Shown here: piece by piece, positions 54,096 through 63,328 of the stretch
Position numbering within the stretch: position 1 is the stretch's first letter
How the letters are laid out: every line of letters begins with the position of its first letter
Assembly (NCBI RefSeq): GCF_022024275.1
Contig: NZ_CP091804.1
Coordinates: 372,001-436,000, forward strand
Reading direction: 5' to 3'
From: Sphingopyxis sp. BSN-002
Lineage (GTDB): Bacteria > Pseudomonadota > Alphaproteobacteria > Sphingomonadales > Sphingomonadaceae
DNA: 64,000 nucleotides
Program-made: the position numbers and the translations under genes
Notes under the pieces: generated by a model
Seen by the model: the letters and a program-made list of their open reading frames with translations, nothing else
What the model was told of the DNA's origin: nothing
The model's database searches: none

Positions 54096-55421
54096 TTATC
54101 CGCCCTTCACCAGCACCCCGCCCTTTACCACTGCGTCGACATCCTCGAGCTGGCGGACGTCGGTGAGCGGATCGCCGTCGACCGCGATGATGTCGGCATA
54201 GCGTCCGACTGCAATCGCCCCGACATCCTTCTCGCGGCCCAGCGCCTCGGCGCCGTTCCTCGTCGCGGCCTGGATCGCCTGCATCGGCGTCATCCCGTAT
54301 TCGACCATCACGCGGAACTGCTTGCCGACCTGTCCGTGCGGCATCACGCCGGCGTCGGAGCCGAACACCATCCGCACGCCGGCCCTGTGCGCCTTGCGGA
54401 AATTCTCGCGCTGGATCTGTGCGATCTCGCGGTCCTTGCGCAGGTTATCCTCAAGCACGCCATTCTTCGCGCCCTCGGCCTGCGTATATTCGGTGTTGTA
54501 GATGTCCATCGAGAACCACACCGGCTGCTTGCGCGCGAGCGCCATGCGGATACCCTCGTCGTCGAGCAGGCTGACATGCTCGATCGTGTCGATGCCGGCT
54601 GCGATCGCGGCGCGGATACCCGCCGCGCCATGCGCGTGCGCGGCAACGCGGAGGCCCCATTGATGCGCCTCGTCGGCGATCGCGCGCAGCTCGACTTCGG
54701 AGACCTGCAACTGGCCGGGCTCGGTGTTGCGCGAGAAAACGCCGCCGGTCGCACAGACCTTGATCACCTCGGCGCCATATTTGCGCTGGCGGCGAACCTG
54801 ATAGCGAAACTCCTCTGGGCCGTCGGCAACGCCTTCTTCCTTGCCATCCTTCTTTTCGAGGCTGGGGGGAAGATAGGTGCTGTCGCAATGTCCGCCGGTC
54901 GCGCCGAGCGCGTAGCCCGCAGGAACGATGCGCGGGCCGACAGCATAGCCGGCTTCGATCGCCTGTTTGAGGCCGATGTCGTTGCGGTCGGACGAGCCGA
55001 CGTTGCGCACGGTCGTGAAGCCGGCGTCGAGCATGTCGCGCGCATTCTTGACCGCGGTCATGCCCCAGAAGCTGTCGGTGAATTCGAGCCCGCGGTAGCC
55101 GCCGATATCGGCGGGACCGTCAAGGTGGACATGCATGTCGATCAGGCCAGGCAGCAGCGTCTTGTCGCCAAGATCGATATGCTTGACGTTCGCGCCCCAA
55201 CGCACCGTGCGGGCGTCGGCGATCCCGGTGATGCGGCCATCGGCGCCGACGAAGATCGCGGGATAGTCGACGGTCTTGCCGGTAAGCACATCGATGTAAC
55301 GTGCGGCAGTGATCACCGTCTGGCCCGTACCGTCCTGCGCGTGTGCCGACACCGCAAAAAGCGCCGCCGAGCCCAAAGCGATTCCCCGCAGAAAACTGCC
55401 GAACTTCATTCGCGATTGCAT
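54096..55421 (-). CDS. Exported metal-dependent amidohydrolase
   Basis: This 441-residue protein has a signal peptide (LGSAALFAVSAHAQ, about residues 15-29) and the amidohydrolase metal motif IDMHVHLD, later HAHG (AAHAHGAAG) and FGSDAGVMPHG. The group (imidazolonepropionase/Xaa-Pro dipeptidase-like) includes peptidases and cyclic amide hydrolases, probably periplasmic here. The N-terminus could start at ATG 55409. Substrate unknown. No link to neighbours is evident apart from convergence with the phosphatase gene. Confidence 0.88.
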   Translation of the reverse strand: MQSRMKFGSFLRGIALGSAALFAVSAHAQDGTGQTVITAARYIDVLTGKTVDYPAIFVGADGRITGIADARTVRWGANVKHIDLGDKTLLPGLIDMHVHLDGPADIGGYRGLEFTDSFWGMTAVKNARDMLDAGFTTVRNVGSSDRNDIGLKQAIEAGYAVGPRIVPAGYALGATGGHCDSTYLPPSLEKKDGKEEGVADGPEEFRYQVRRQRKYGAEVIKVCATGGVFSRNTEPGQLQVSEVELRAIADEAHQWGLRVAAHAHGAAGIRAAIAAGIDTIEHVSLLDDEGIRMALARKQPVWFSMDIYNTEYTQAEGAKNGVLEDNLRKDREIAQIQRENFRKAHRAGVRMVFGSDAGVMPHGQVGKQFRVMVEYGMTPMQAIQAATRNGAEALGREKDVGAIAVGRYADIIAVDGDPLTDVRQLEDVDAVVKGGVLVKGG

Positions 55422-55492
55422 ATCTGATCCGCCTGTTGAGGGTGCCCCGAAAACTGGATGGCAAATCGGGACTTGTTAGGACAGCGGAATTT

Positions 55493-56230
55493 TCAGGCGG
55501 CCACGATTTTATGCTGCGCCAGATAGTCGTAGCCCGGGCGGCAGGCCTGGGCGACCGCCCGCCCCTCGGCCGTCAGCTCGGGCTGAGGCTTGTCGGGCGA
55601 CCCGAAGCCGGTGCTCGATACGACGGCGTCATACCAGTGCGATGCCCACACCCCGTCGGTCTCGTGAATCCCGGCTTCCCACTTGAGCATCGCCGGATCC
55701 CAGTCGATGCCGAGCGCTGCGCACAATTTCTGCAGCATGGCGGGCGGGTCGCGCAGTATGTCGGCGCTGTCGATCACCGGCGGCGCGTGGCCCAGCCGGT
55801 CGGCTTCGCGGTCGAAAAATTCGACCTGCTTGTCAGTGCCGAGATGGTCGGGACGCACCGCGACGCGCTTCGCCGCATAGCTCGCGACGACGCGCGCGGG
55901 GTCGCGGATCAGGAAGGCATGGCGCAGGCCCGGCAGGTCGTGATGCGCGATCGGGCCGACCATATGATGCGCCATATGCTTCTGATACCAGATCGGCGTG
56001 CCCGTCGGGTTCGGCCCCGCCATGCTGCGCGCGACGCCGTGCCAGTCGCAGTCCATCGACGCCATCACCTGATCCATCATCGGCTGCGGATCGCCGGTTT
56101 CCTTCAGATAGGCGCCATAGAAGGGCTCGTCGCTGACGTGCGTATCGGCGCGGCTGCCGAGGCTGCGCATCATCGCGGTCGACAGGTTGCGCGGTCCCGA
56201 CCACATCGCGATGCGGATGCAATCGGTCAC
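55493..56230 (-). CDS. Sulfotransferase-like P-loop protein
   Basis: This 245-residue protein begins RIAMWSGPRNLSTAMMRSLG, with the 5'-PSB-like P-loop of sulfotransferases, and AFLIRDPARVVASYA as the 3'-phosphate (PAPS) motif. It starts on the 3' end of the class IV aminotransferase with a 4-bp overlap. The acceptor substrate is unknown. In plants a similar P-loop domain is fused to a class IV aminotransferase, which supports a functional partnership of these two genes. Confidence 0.82.
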   Translation of the reverse strand: MTDCIRIAMWSGPRNLSTAMMRSLGSRADTHVSDEPFYGAYLKETGDPQPMMDQVMASMDCDWHGVARSMAGPNPTGTPIWYQKHMAHHMVGPIAHHDLPGLRHAFLIRDPARVVASYAAKRVAVRPDHLGTDKQVEFFDREADRLGHAPPVIDSADILRDPPAMLQKLCAALGIDWDPAMLKWEAGIHETDGVWASHWYDAVVSSTGFGSPDKPQPELTAEGRAVAQACRPGYDYLAQHKIVAA

Positions 56231-57147
56231 GGGCGCGAGCGCCCCGCAATATCGCTCTCGATCAGCGCCTTGTAGAGCGTCTGCAATCGTTCGACCATCG
56301 CTCCCCTGCCCTCGGTCAGCTTGCGGCCGTCGATCGTGTGCGCGGGGACGACGCCGGCGAAGGTACCGGTCACGAAGGCTTCGTCGGCGCCATAGACATC
56401 GGTCAGCGAGAAGTTCTTTTCATACACCGGAATGCCATTCTCACGGCAGATGCGGATGACGTTGCCGCGCGTGATCCCGCCGAGGCAGTAGTCGCCGGTC
56501 GAGGTCCACACCTCGCCCTTGCGGACGATGAAGAAATGCGTCGAATTGCACGTCGCAACGAAGCCGTGCGGGTCGAGCATCAACCCTTCGTCGGCGCCGG
56601 CCTGCGCCGCCTGAATGCAGGCGGTGATGCAGTTGAGCTTCGAGTGCGAATTGAGCTTCGGATCCTGCACCGCGGGATCGCCGCGGCGGACGTGGACGGT
56701 GAAGAGCGACAACCCGGTCTCGATCGTCGCGGGCAGCGGGTCCTTATGCTCGGCGATGATGACGATCGTCGCGGGCGAGATGACGACGCGCGGGTCCTGA
56801 TAGGGGGTGGAGCGAATGCCGCGCGTCACCATCAGCCGGATATGGCAGCCGTCCATGCCGTTCGCGTCGATCGTATCGTAGAGCCGCTGTTCGAGCCCGG
56901 CGCGCGAGATGCCGAGGTCCATCGCGATCGCCTTCGCACCCTCCCACAACCGGTCGAGATGCTGGTCGAGGAACGCCATGCGTCCCTTGTGGACGCGGAT
57001 GCCTTCCCACACCCCGTCGCCGAGCATGAAACCGCTGTCGAACACCGATACCATCGCCTGCGCGCGCGGAACCAGCGTGCCGTTGACATTGATCAGGATC
57101 GCGTCGTTGCGCGGATCGGGGACGAAGTCGTGCGTGCCTTGAGCCAT
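56227..57147 (-). CDS. Class IV PLP aminotransferase (BCAT/D-amino acid aminotransferase-like)
   Basis: This 306-residue protein is a fold type IV aminotransferase. FDSGFMLGDGVWEGIRV is the start of the active site region, Lys170 in LNSHSKLN the PLP lysine, and DEGLMLDPHGFVATCNSTHFF follows. It could be a branched-chain, D-amino acid, or aminodeoxychorismate lyase-type enzyme. It is first in an operon with the sulfotransferase-like protein. It diverges from an exported hypothetical. Confidence 0.87.
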   Translation of the reverse strand: MAQGTHDFVPDPRNDAILINVNGTLVPRAQAMVSVFDSGFMLGDGVWEGIRVHKGRMAFLDQHLDRLWEGAKAIAMDLGISRAGLEQRLYDTIDANGMDGCHIRLMVTRGIRSTPYQDPRVVISPATIVIIAEHKDPLPATIETGLSLFTVHVRRGDPAVQDPKLNSHSKLNCITACIQAAQAGADEGLMLDPHGFVATCNSTHFFIVRKGEVWTSTGDYCLGGITRGNVIRICRENGIPVYEKNFSLTDVYGADEAFVTGTFAGVVPAHTIDGRKLTEGRGAMVERLQTLYKALIESDIAGRSRP

Positions 57148-57182
57148 GCCCGCGACACTAGCCGCGCCCTCTACTCTTGCAA

Positions 57183-57881
57183 ATGACGATCATGGCCAGC
57201 AAACTCCTCGCCATGGTAAAGCAATCTCTATTGGCATGGGCGTTACTGGGCACAGCGCTGACCGCCCCTGTCGCACAGGCCTGCTCCGTCATCCCGGGCT
57301 ACAAGGTGCCCACGGCGCTCGAACTTGCAGCATCGTCGGAAGCGATCGTCCTCGCGCGTGTCGGCAAGGCGATAGCCGGAAACGAAGATGATTTTATGGG
57401 AGCGTTCGAGATCGTTCCGGAAACGCTGATTTACGGGACGACCCTGCCCGGGCCTCTGACGATGCAAGGCTCCATCGCGGTGAACGGCCGCTTGGGGGGA
57501 ACAAATATTCCGGTAACGCCAAGCGATCCCGACGAACTGGCCAAGGCAAATCCCGATGCCTTTTCCGGCGCGTGCAATCGCTATGTCTTTAATGAGGGGA
57601 TGCTGTTGCTGCTCTTCCTCAAGCGCGGAGACGACGGCAAGCCGCAAGTGATTTCGTACCCTTTTGCTCGCACGAAAGAAGATGTCGCCGATGCGAACGC
57701 GCCATGGGTACGCGCAGTGCGTTTCTACTCCTCGGTCGCGCACGATCCCAAAGAGGTTCGAAAACAAAAGATGCTCGCCGAACGCGACCGCCTGATCGCG
57801 ACGGGCGACCCGATTGACGCCTTGCTCGCGAAGGACATCGAACGTCAGATCAAGGGCAAGCGCACCCAGAACTTCGACTGA
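57183..57881 (+). CDS. Exported hypothetical protein
   Basis: This 232-residue protein has a signal peptide (LLAWALLGTALTAPVAQA, cleavage before CSVIPGYKV). The mature part has at least one further cysteine (GACNRYVF) and a charged C-terminal helix. No domain recognised. ATG 57192 three codons later is an alternative start; neither has a good ribosome site. Base composition is somewhat AT-richer than neighbours. Confidence 0.7.
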   Translation: MTIMASKLLAMVKQSLLAWALLGTALTAPVAQACSVIPGYKVPTALELAASSEAIVLARVGKAIAGNEDDFMGAFEIVPETLIYGTTLPGPLTMQGSIAVNGRLGGTNIPVTPSDPDELAKANPDAFSGACNRYVFNEGMLLLLFLKRGDDGKPQVISYPFARTKEDVADANAPWVRAVRFYSSVAHDPKEVRKQKMLAERDRLIATGDPIDALLAKDIERQIKGKRTQNFD

Positions 57882-57887
57882 GACTGA

Positions 57888-58301
57888 TCATACGCCCTTG
57901 CGGCCGAACCCGCCCTGACGCGGCGTGACCGGTTGCAGATTTTCCGCATCGACAGCAATCGGCGGCGGGGGTGCCGCATCGCGGTTGCGCATATAGTTGG
58001 CGAACGCGGCGTCGGCGTCGAATCCCTGCGTCTCGGCCGACAGCTCGCCAGCCGCTTCGGTGCGTGCGCCGGGAACACGATCGGTGCCCGAAACGGCACG
58101 CAGCAACTTGATGATCAGCGGCAGCGCGAAAAGGATGCCGACGACGGTCAGGCCCATCACCGTCGGACCGAGCCCGATCATCGCGATGCCATCCGCCGAT
58201 CCGCCGCCGACGCCGATGAAATGGCGGAGCAGCCAGCCGATATAGACGAGCGGGATAAGCCCGCCGATGATCCCGAGCACGCCGCCGATCGAAAGTCGCA
58301 T
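57888..58301 (-). CDS. Small membrane protein of unknown function
   Basis: This 137-residue protein has two membrane helices (about residues 4-24 and 41-64) and a Pro/Ala-rich soluble tail (DAAPPPPIAVDAENL). No recognised family. It lies 6 bases from the convergent hypothetical and 43 bases downstream of the PAP2 gene on the same strand. Confidence 0.72.
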   Translation of the reverse strand: MRLSIGGVLGIIGGLIPLVYIGWLLRHFIGVGGGSADGIAMIGLGPTVMGLTVVGILFALPLIIKLLRAVSGTDRVPGARTEAAGELSAETQGFDADAAFANYMRNRDAAPPPPIAVDAENLQPVTPRQGGFGRKGV

Positions 58302-58344
58302 CGCAAAACCCCTGCTTCGCTCGGGGTTTCCTAGCGCAGAGGGT

Positions 58345-58962
58345 TTAGGACTTTCTTATCGCCGGACGCGACGCCCACCAGACGCCGAGCAACGCAAAGG
58401 CCGCGCCGAGCATCGTCCCGCCGACGATATCGCTCGCCCAGTGCACACCGAGCATGATGCGCGAAAAGCCGTTGAGGATGATCATTGCCACCGCAAGCGT
58501 CCAGGCCAGCGGCCGCCAGCGCGGCGGCGCGAGCCAGGCGAGCAGCAGATAGACCACCGCGGCGCTCGTCGCATGGCCGCTGGGATAGGAGGCACTGTTC
58601 ACATGGTCGAGATGCTCGATGATGTCGGGCCGCGCCCGGTCGAACGCGAATTTGAGCGCGTTCGAGGCGAGGTTCGACAGCAACGCCGCGCCTGCCAGCG
58701 CCATGGCGCAGCGCGGCCCGCACCAGCGCCAGACGAGCGCCGCAAGCAGGATACAGATGATCCAGCGCGGCGTGCCGCCGCCGATCCAGCTTGCCCATTG
58801 CATGAAGGAGATAAGTTGCGGACTGCTCTGTCCGACCTTCAGCGACAGCGCGTGCGAGACGTACAGATCGGCGCGCACCGTCCAGCCGGCACTGACGACG
58901 AGACCGAGCAGGACGACCGCGAGGACCAGCCCCGCGGCGCCGACGAGCAAACGGCGCTCCAT
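58345..58962 (-). CDS. PAP2-family membrane phosphatase
   Basis: This 205-residue membrane protein has the PAP2 phosphatase signature in order: KFAFDRARPD, SASYPSGHATSAA and SRIMLGVHWASDIVGG, with five or so membrane helices. It may dephosphorylate phosphatidic acid or undecaprenyl pyrophosphate. Its ATG lies 2 bases after the lpd stop, so it is coupled to the PDH genes. Confidence 0.88.
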   Translation of the reverse strand: MERRLLVGAAGLVLAVVLLGLVVSAGWTVRADLYVSHALSLKVGQSSPQLISFMQWASWIGGGTPRWIICILLAALVWRWCGPRCAMALAGAALLSNLASNALKFAFDRARPDIIEHLDHVNSASYPSGHATSAAVVYLLLAWLAPPRWRPLAWTLAVAMIILNGFSRIMLGVHWASDIVGGTMLGAAFALLGVWWASRPAIRKS

Positions 58963-58964
58963 CG

Positions 58965-60359
58965 TCAGATGTGCAGCGGCCGTCCGAATGCCGCGAGCAC
59001 GCCCTCGTGCATCGTTTCGCTGAGCGTCGGGTGCGGGAAGACGGTGCCGATGAAATCATCCTCGACCAGCTCGGCGGTCTTGCCGATCGTATAGCCCTGG
59101 ATCAGTTCGGTGACCTCCGCGCCGATCATGTGCGCGCCGAGCAGTTCGCCGGTCTTCGCGTCGAACACGGTCTTGGTGAAACCCTCGGATTCGCCCAGCG
59201 CGATCGCCTTGCCGTTGCCGATGAAGGGGAAGGTCCCGGCCTTGACCTCATAGCCGAGTTCCTTGGCCTTCGCTTCGGTCAGGCCGACGCTGGCGATCTG
59301 CGGGCGGCAATAGGTGCAGCCCGGGATATTGCGCGGGTCCATCGCGTGCGGATGATTGCCCGCGATCGCCTCGACCGAAATCACCGACTCATGCATCGCC
59401 TTGTGCGCGAGCCATGGCGGCGCGGTGACGTCGCCGATCGCCCACAGGCCGGGGACGTTGGTGCGGCACATCGCGTCGGTGTCGATATGGCCCTTGGTCG
59501 TTTTCACGCCGAGCGCTTCGAGGCCGATATTCTCGGTGTTCGGGACGATACCGATCGCGACGATCGCGTGGCTGAACTCGGCGCTTTCGACTTTGCCGTC
59601 CTTGCCCTTGATCTTCGCCGAGACGCCGGTCGCGGTGGCCTTCAGCTCCTCGACCCCGGCGCCGGTGTAGATCGTCATACCCTGCTTCTTGAGCTGCTTT
59701 TCAAGGAAGGCCGACACGTCGGCATCCTCGACGGGAACGAGGCGGTCGAGCATTTCGACGACGGTCACTTCGGCGCCCATGTCGCTGTAGAAGCTCGCGA
59801 ACTCAATCCCGATCGCGCCCGAGCCGATGACGAGCAATTTCTTCGGCATTTCGGGCGGGACGAGCGCGTGGCGATAGGTCCAGATGCGCTTGCCGTCGGC
59901 GGGCGCGAAGGGCAGGTCGCGCGCGCGCGCGCCGGTCGCGACGATGATATTCTTCGCGGTCAGGGTTTCGGTGCCCTTCTCGCCCTTTACCTCGAGCTTG
60001 CCCGGCGCAGTCAGCTTGCCCTCGCCCATATGGACGGTGATCTTGTGCTTCTTCATCAGGAAGGCGACGCCCTGGCTGAGCTGTTTCGCGACGCCGCGGC
60101 TGCGCTTTACCACCGCGTCGATATCGGCGCTGATCTGCTGTGCGATCAGGCCATAATCGCCGGCATGCTGCATATAATGGTAGATTTCGGCCGACCGCAG
60201 CAGCGCCTTGGTCGGAATGCAGCCCCAGTTGAGGCAGATACCACCCAGATTCTCGCGCTCGACGATCGCGGTCTTCAGCCCGAGCTGCGCCGCGCGGATC
60301 GCCGCGACATATCCGCCGGGGCCCGAGCCGAGGACGATGAGGTCGTAGTTGTCAGCCAA
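58965..60359 (-). CDS. lpdA: Dihydrolipoyl dehydrogenase (E3)
   Basis: This 464-residue flavoprotein reoxidises lipoyl groups of the pyruvate dehydrogenase complex. VLGSGPGGYVAAI binds FAD, GGICLNWGCIPTK holds the redox pair Cys42/Cys47, GSGAIGIEFASFYSDMGAEVTV binds NAD, and HPHPTLSE near the end has the catalytic His. It lies downstream of pdhC with one small membrane gene between. Confidence 0.95.
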   Translation of the reverse strand: MADNYDLIVLGSGPGGYVAAIRAAQLGLKTAIVERENLGGICLNWGCIPTKALLRSAEIYHYMQHAGDYGLIAQQISADIDAVVKRSRGVAKQLSQGVAFLMKKHKITVHMGEGKLTAPGKLEVKGEKGTETLTAKNIIVATGARARDLPFAPADGKRIWTYRHALVPPEMPKKLLVIGSGAIGIEFASFYSDMGAEVTVVEMLDRLVPVEDADVSAFLEKQLKKQGMTIYTGAGVEELKATATGVSAKIKGKDGKVESAEFSHAIVAIGIVPNTENIGLEALGVKTTKGHIDTDAMCRTNVPGLWAIGDVTAPPWLAHKAMHESVISVEAIAGNHPHAMDPRNIPGCTYCRPQIASVGLTEAKAKELGYEVKAGTFPFIGNGKAIALGESEGFTKTVFDAKTGELLGAHMIGAEVTELIQGYTIGKTAELVEDDFIGTVFPHPTLSETMHEGVLAAFGRPLHI

Positions 60360-60388
60360 GGTAGTGCCCTTCTATCATTCTCGAAAAA

Positions 60389-60871
60389 TCAATTGCTTAA
60401 GCGCCGCCGCTTATAGGCTCGTTGCGAGAGGATCATCGCGCCTATCTGCGAAGAGGCGAACATGCCTATCGCAAAACACAGGGACAGGCTTCGCGGGTAA
60501 GTCCCAGCTTCGCCGATCCATATCCTAGATCCAGAATCGACATATGCCTCGCTCAGAAATGCCCACCACCCAATGTTGACGGCAGTAAAAATACAAAATC
60601 CCAAAAGCCAGGGAGCGAAGCTTCGAGCTGCGAGAAGCGGAAAAATCCCGACAATCTGAGGAACGAAAATCAATATAAATGCCGACAATATCATCGGAAA
60701 AAGAATGATGATCCAGCCCGTTTGGCCCCTCAGAACCTCGTTGTTTACGAACATGCAAAAATGAAGAGCGGCGACAATCAGGACCGGGATCGTGAACCTG
60801 AACAAGTCCCAGCCGTTTGAGAAAAATCTCCGAACGGCTGATCCCTGCAAAACCGCTCCGGGCTCAGGCAT
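60389..60871 (-). CDS. AT-richer membrane protein inserted between pdhC and lpdA
   Basis: This 160-residue protein has about four membrane helices (near 26-46, 54-76, 82-105 and 134-150) and a basic tail. I recognise no family. It starts 1 base after the pdhC stop and so is in the operon, yet its base composition and codon use are visibly AT-richer than both neighbours. It looks like a late insertion. Function unknown. Confidence 0.75.
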   Translation of the reverse strand: MPEPGAVLQGSAVRRFFSNGWDLFRFTIPVLIVAALHFCMFVNNEVLRGQTGWIIILFPMILSAFILIFVPQIVGIFPLLAARSFAPWLLGFCIFTAVNIGWWAFLSEAYVDSGSRIWIGEAGTYPRSLSLCFAIGMFASSQIGAMILSQRAYKRRRLSN

Positions 60872-60872
60872 G

Positions 60873-62189
60873 TTACGCGACCAGCCCCAGCGGGTTCTCC
60901 ACCAGCTCCTTGAAGGTCTTCATGAGCAGCGCGCCGTCGGCGCCGTCGATCGCGCGGTGGTCGAAGCTGCCGGTCGCCGACATGACGGTCGCGATCGCGA
61001 GCGCGTCGTCGACCACGTAGGGGCGCTTCTCGCCCGCGCCGATCGCCATGATCATGCCCTGCGGCGGGTTGATCACCGCGGTGAACTGCTTGATCCCCAT
61101 CATGCCCATGTTCGAGATCGAGGCGGTGCCGCCCTGATATTCATTGGGCTGGAGCTTGCCTTCCTTCGCCTTCGCCGCGAGCTCGGCCATTTCGGTCGAG
61201 ATTTTCGACATCGACTTGCCGCCCGCATCGGTGATGATCGGGGTGATCAGGCCGCCGGGGATGCTGACCGCGACCGAGATGTCGGCGCGGCTGTACTTGC
61301 GCATCACGTCGCCGCCGAAGCTGACGTTGCACGACGGCACGCGTTCGAGCGCCACCGCGAGCGCCTTGATCAGCATGTCGTTGACGCTGAGCTTGACGCC
61401 GCGGCCTTCGAGGCTGGCGTTGAGCTCGCCGCGGAGCTTCAGCAGCGCGTCGAGGCGGATGTCGACGGTCAGATAGATGTGCGGCGATTCCTGCATCGAC
61501 TGGGTCAGGCGGCGCGCGATCGTCTTGCGCATGCCGCTGAGCTTTTCGTCCTCGTGCGGAATGCCGAAATCGGGGATCGGGCCGGCAGCGGCGGGCGCCG
61601 GGGCGGCCGCAGGAGCTGTGACGGGCGCCGCGGCTGCAGGCGCGGCGCCTGCGACCGGAGCGGAGGTGCCGGCAGGCGCGCCTTCGAGGTCGTCCTTGAC
61701 GATACGGCCGCCGGGGCCGGTGCCCTTGATCGTCGAAAGGTCGATGCCCTTTTCGGCAGCGAGGCGCTTGGCAAGCGGGCTGGCCTTGATGCGATCGCCC
61801 GAAGCAGCCGGCGCAGGAGCCGCGGCTACGGGAGCCGGTGTAGCCACCGGAGCAGGCGCGGCTTCGGCCTTTACGGCAGGAGCCGGAGCGGCGGCTGGCG
61901 CCGCAGCAGGTGCCGGCGCGGGAGCAGCCTTGGCGCTCGCATCCTCACCCTCGCCCGCGATCACCGCAATGACGGTGCCGACCTTCACATTGTCGGTGCC
62001 TTCGGGGACCAGAATCTGGCTGACCACCCCCTCGTCGATCGCCTCGAATTCCATCGTCGCCTTGTCGGTCTCGATCTCGGCGAGCAGGTCGCCCGATTTG
62101 ACCGCGTCCCCCTCTTTCACCAGCCATTTGGCGAGCGTCCCTTCCTCCATCGTCGGCGAAAGGGCGGGCATTTTGAGTTCGATCGGCAT
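60873..62189 (-). CDS. pdhC: Pyruvate dehydrogenase E2, dihydrolipoamide acetyltransferase
   Basis: This 438-residue core protein has one lipoyl domain with Lys43 in [11 protein letters not shown], a long Ala/Pro-rich linker (about residues 80-190) broken by the E3-binding domain ([14 protein letters not shown]), and the catalytic domain ending in [12 protein letters not shown] with the active His. It transfers acetyl to CoA. It is the first gene of an operon pdhC-(membrane gene)-lpdA-PAP2. pdhA and pdhB must be elsewhere. Confidence 0.94.
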   Translation of the reverse strand: MPIELKMPALSPTMEEGTLAKWLVKEGDAVKSGDLLAEIETDKATMEFEAIDEGVVSQILVPEGTDNVKVGTVIAVIAGEGEDASAKAAPAPAPAAAPAAAPAPAVKAEAAPAPVATPAPVAAAPAPAASGDRIKASPLAKRLAAEKGIDLSTIKGTGPGGRIVKDDLEGAPAGTSAPVAGAAPAAAAPVTAPAAAPAPAAAGPIPDFGIPHEDEKLSGMRKTIARRLTQSMQESPHIYLTVDIRLDALLKLRGELNASLEGRGVKLSVNDMLIKALAVALERVPSCNVSFGGDVMRKYSRADISVAVSIPGGLITPIITDAGGKSMSKISTEMAELAAKAKEGKLQPNEYQGGTASISNMGMMGIKQFTAVINPPQGMIMAIGAGEKRPYVVDDALAIATVMSATGSFDHRAIDGADGALLMKTFKELVENPLGLVA

Positions 62190-62362
62190 CGTCGCTGTTT
62201 TCCCTCGATCTTTATAGGCGCGAGTCTTGCAGGCATCGCCTGCCGCTACGGATTGTTCCTCGCCATAAGACTTGCTCGGGTCAAGGTCCAGCGGGGCAAC
62301 TTGCCTTTCATACGAATGTGACGCACTCTCGCCTCACAAAAAGCATAGCGAGGGGTCGGGCG
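62190..62362. promoter_or_regulatory. Divergent promoter region pdhC / universal stress gene
   Basis: A 173-bp gap with two small dyads: GCAGGC/GCCTGC (62229-62234, 62238-62243) and TGTGA/TCACA (62317-62321, 62334-62338, 12 bp apart). I cannot assign promoter boxes with confidence. The dyads may be operators for either gene. Confidence 0.25.
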
Positions 62363-62818
62363 ATGCGGACATATCTGGTGGTGATCGACGACAGTCCCGA
62401 GGCAAGCCTTGCGTTGCGCTTCGCGGCGCGTCGCGCGGCACGGACGGGCGGCGGCGTGGCCGTGCTCGCGATCATTCCGCCGCAGGATTTCGTCGCGTTC
62501 GGCGGCGTCCAGGCGACGATCGAGGCCGAAGCGCGCGAACATGCCGAACAGCTCGTCGCGGCGGCATCCGACGCGGTGATGCAGGAAGGCAATATCATTG
62601 CGCAGACGATGATCCGCTCGGGCAAGCCGGTGGAGGTCGTCCGCGATGCGATCGGCGAGAATGACGAGGTCGCCGCGCTGGTGCTGGCGACCGCGGCGAG
62701 CGGCGCGCCGGGGCCGCTGGTGACGCACTTCACCGGACAGGATGCGGGAACCCTCCCCTGCCCGGTGATGCTGGTTCCAGGCGGCATCGATATCGCCCGG
62801 CTTGATGCCCTGAGCTGA
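62363..62818 (+). CDS. Universal stress protein family protein
   Basis: This 151-residue protein has the UspA fold (RTYLVVIDDSPEASLALRFAARRA at the start) and a C-terminal PVMLVPGG. The ATP-binding GxxGxxG loop is degenerate (TAASGAPGPLVTH), so ATP binding is uncertain. ATG 62363 follows GAGGGG; the longer frame upstream is unlikely. It diverges from pdhC and is convergent with a small membrane gene. Confidence 0.82.
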   Translation: MRTYLVVIDDSPEASLALRFAARRAARTGGGVAVLAIIPPQDFVAFGGVQATIEAEAREHAEQLVAAASDAVMQEGNIIAQTMIRSGKPVEVVRDAIGENDEVAALVLATAASGAPGPLVTHFTGQDAGTLPCPVMLVPGGIDIARLDALS

Positions 62819-62824
62819 TAAGCG

Positions 62825-63211
62825 TCAGGCCGCGACAAGGCGTGGCGTAGCGCCCTTCCATTCGAGGATGGCGAAGCCGAGCACGGCGAACGCCTGTGCA
62901 ATCACGATGACAATACCGAGACCGGTCATCTGGCCCGCGAAGGTTGCGACGACAGCAAAACTGGCCGCGACCCAGCCGACATTGCCGACCGCGATCAGCT
63001 TGACCAGCCCGGCGTTCGGCACTTTCTGCGCCGCGGCGAGGAACATCGGCAGCGCCGCGGCCAGGCAAATCCATGCGCCGATCGATACGATAGCGACCGG
63101 CAGACCGAGCAGGGTCGCGACCGGTTCGAGCGCGAAGAGGCCCAGCGCGAGAACGCCGGTGCAGGTGATGGCATCGGCGACGAGGACATTCTTGAGATTG
63201 AGGATCGACAT
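62825..63211 (-). CDS. Small membrane protein of unknown function
   Basis: This 128-residue protein has four membrane helices (about residues 8-28, 33-55, 69-88 and 92-112). It reads like a four-helix integral membrane protein of unknown family. ATG 63211 follows AAGGAGAA; the longer frame starts inside that ribosome site and is not used. It is divergent from the XRE regulator. Confidence 0.75.
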   Translation of the reverse strand: MSILNLKNVLVADAITCTGVLALGLFALEPVATLLGLPVAIVSIGAWICLAAALPMFLAAAQKVPNAGLVKLIAVGNVGWVAASFAVVATFAGQMTGLGIVIVIAQAFAVLGFAILEWKGATPRLVAA

Positions 63212-63328
63212 GATGGTTCTCCTTTCGACCCCTCTCAATTGAACCCCGGATTGAATGGCGTCGATTACGCGGGAGGTAATGGAAATCGGAAAAGGCCTCG
63301 GCTAGCCCGATGAGCGAAGGAGATGGTC

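Noticed and set aside
62317..62338. TGTGA-N12-TCACA as a CRP site before the universal stress gene
   Set aside because: The spacing between arms is not the 6 bp of CRP sites, so I list it only as a dyad.
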